Below are positions 63,805 through 64,000 of a stretch of 64,000 nt of DNA, piece by piece. The position numbers were made by a program, and so were the translations under genes. Source of the DNA: Adineta steineri (taxonomy: Eukaryota; Rotifera; Eurotatoria; Adinetida; Adinetidae); NCBI GenBank assembly GCA_905250115.1, contig CAJNOI010000105.1, positions 150,243-214,242 of the forward strand. The letters run 5' to 3'. The notes under the pieces were generated by a model. That model saw nothing but the letters and a program-made list of their open reading frames with translations. It was not told where the DNA came from and ran no database searches. Positions within the stretch are counted from its first letter, which is position 1. Every line of letters begins with the position of its first letter.

Positions 63805-64000
63805 ATGGAACAAACAATTAATGATTCAATTTTACGATCAAAATCTTCAAATATGAATGATTTATCAACAACAACAAATAACATAAATCATGATGATGGC
63901 GGTGATGATGATGATGAAATCGATCATGATTCAGCTCATTTAGTTGAATTAAATAATCGAATTAAAAGTGATTTTATGTCTTATTGTTTATCATTTGTAC
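63805..64000 (+). CDS. First exon of an unidentified gene (runs off the window)
   Basis: Starts MEQTINDSILRSKSSNMND and stays open to the last base (65 codons). It is Asn/Asp/Ser-rich with an acidic patch (HDDGGDDDDEIDHD) and then a more ordered start, SAHLVELNNRIKSDFMSYCL. This looks like the beginning of a helical or coiled region. Too little to name a family. Confidence 0.55.
   Translation, partial: MEQTINDSILRSKSSNMNDLSTTTNNINHDDGGDDDDEIDHDSAHLVELNNRIKSDFMSYCLSFV

Noticed and set aside
1-64000. tRNA, rRNA and spliced-leader RNA genes
   Set aside because: Scanning for T-arm-like GTTCRA sequences with matching stems, conserved rRNA segments and the known bdelloid leader gave nothing convincing by eye. 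A covariance-model search would settle this.
1-64000. Reverse transcriptase, integrase or DDE transposase genes
   Set aside because: No frame shows YxDD, HHCC or DDE-type motifs. The only mobile-looking DNA is non-coding foldback sequence.

Overview
The window is a piece of a compact, AT-rich animal nuclear genome. Genes on both strands are split by many short introns (mostly 45-80 bp) with GT-AG ends. The products are clearly metazoan: CDC27/APC3, a BRAF-type kinase, a GRAF-type RhoGAP tail, DNAJC22, RABIF/MSS4, BRD8 and a DOMON/cytochrome b561 protein. The best guess is a rotifer, probably bdelloid. This rests on the intron style, the very tight gene spacing that fits spliced-leader operons, and scattered TGTGGG-like motifs. 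It is an inference, because no rRNA or mitochondrial marker is present.

Layout. 1-1.3 kb: 3' end of a GRAF-like RhoGAP gene (SH3 domain). 3.6-6.2 kb: two tandem TTK/Mps1-like kinases on the minus strand. 7.1-8.2 kb: a single-pass membrane protein with an EGF-like module (minus). 8.2-12 kb: a gene desert with simple repeats. 12-13.8 kb: DNAJC22. 14.2-19.3 kb: CDC27, with an intronless GPCR gene nested antisense in its largest intron. 19.3-23.4 kb: non-coding. 23.4-27.6 kb: a BRAF orthologue with an apparent second C1-type cysteine module. 30.2-30.8 kb: the RG-rich start of a probable Piwi gene, cut by a 100-N assembly gap.

31-46 kb looks like an accessory island. It has small, intron-poor genes: a GPCR, an IFI6/IFI27-like protein, a CYSTM-like peptide, secreted orphans and a Gly/Tyr-rich protein. 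It also holds two long foldback (inverted-repeat) elements and several TGTGGG-like motifs. The core style resumes at 46.1 kb with a likely three-gene cluster on the plus strand (securin-like, RABIF, BRD8). A disordered orphan (minus) follows, then a Reeler/DOMON/cytochrome b561 protein with a recently duplicated DOMON unit, a symmetrical GGTCAGTA-motif array, a Pro-rich alveolin-like protein, and the first exon of an unidentified gene at the right edge.

Functional links. CDC27 (a core APC/C subunit) and the securin-like protein (a candidate APC/C substrate with KEN- and D-box-like motifs) belong to the same mitotic exit pathway, and the two TTK-like kinases resemble the spindle checkpoint kinase upstream of it. 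They are not adjacent, so this may be coincidence. Exon coordinates were derived by hand from splice signals and reading phase, and each listed multi-exon model keeps frame throughout.
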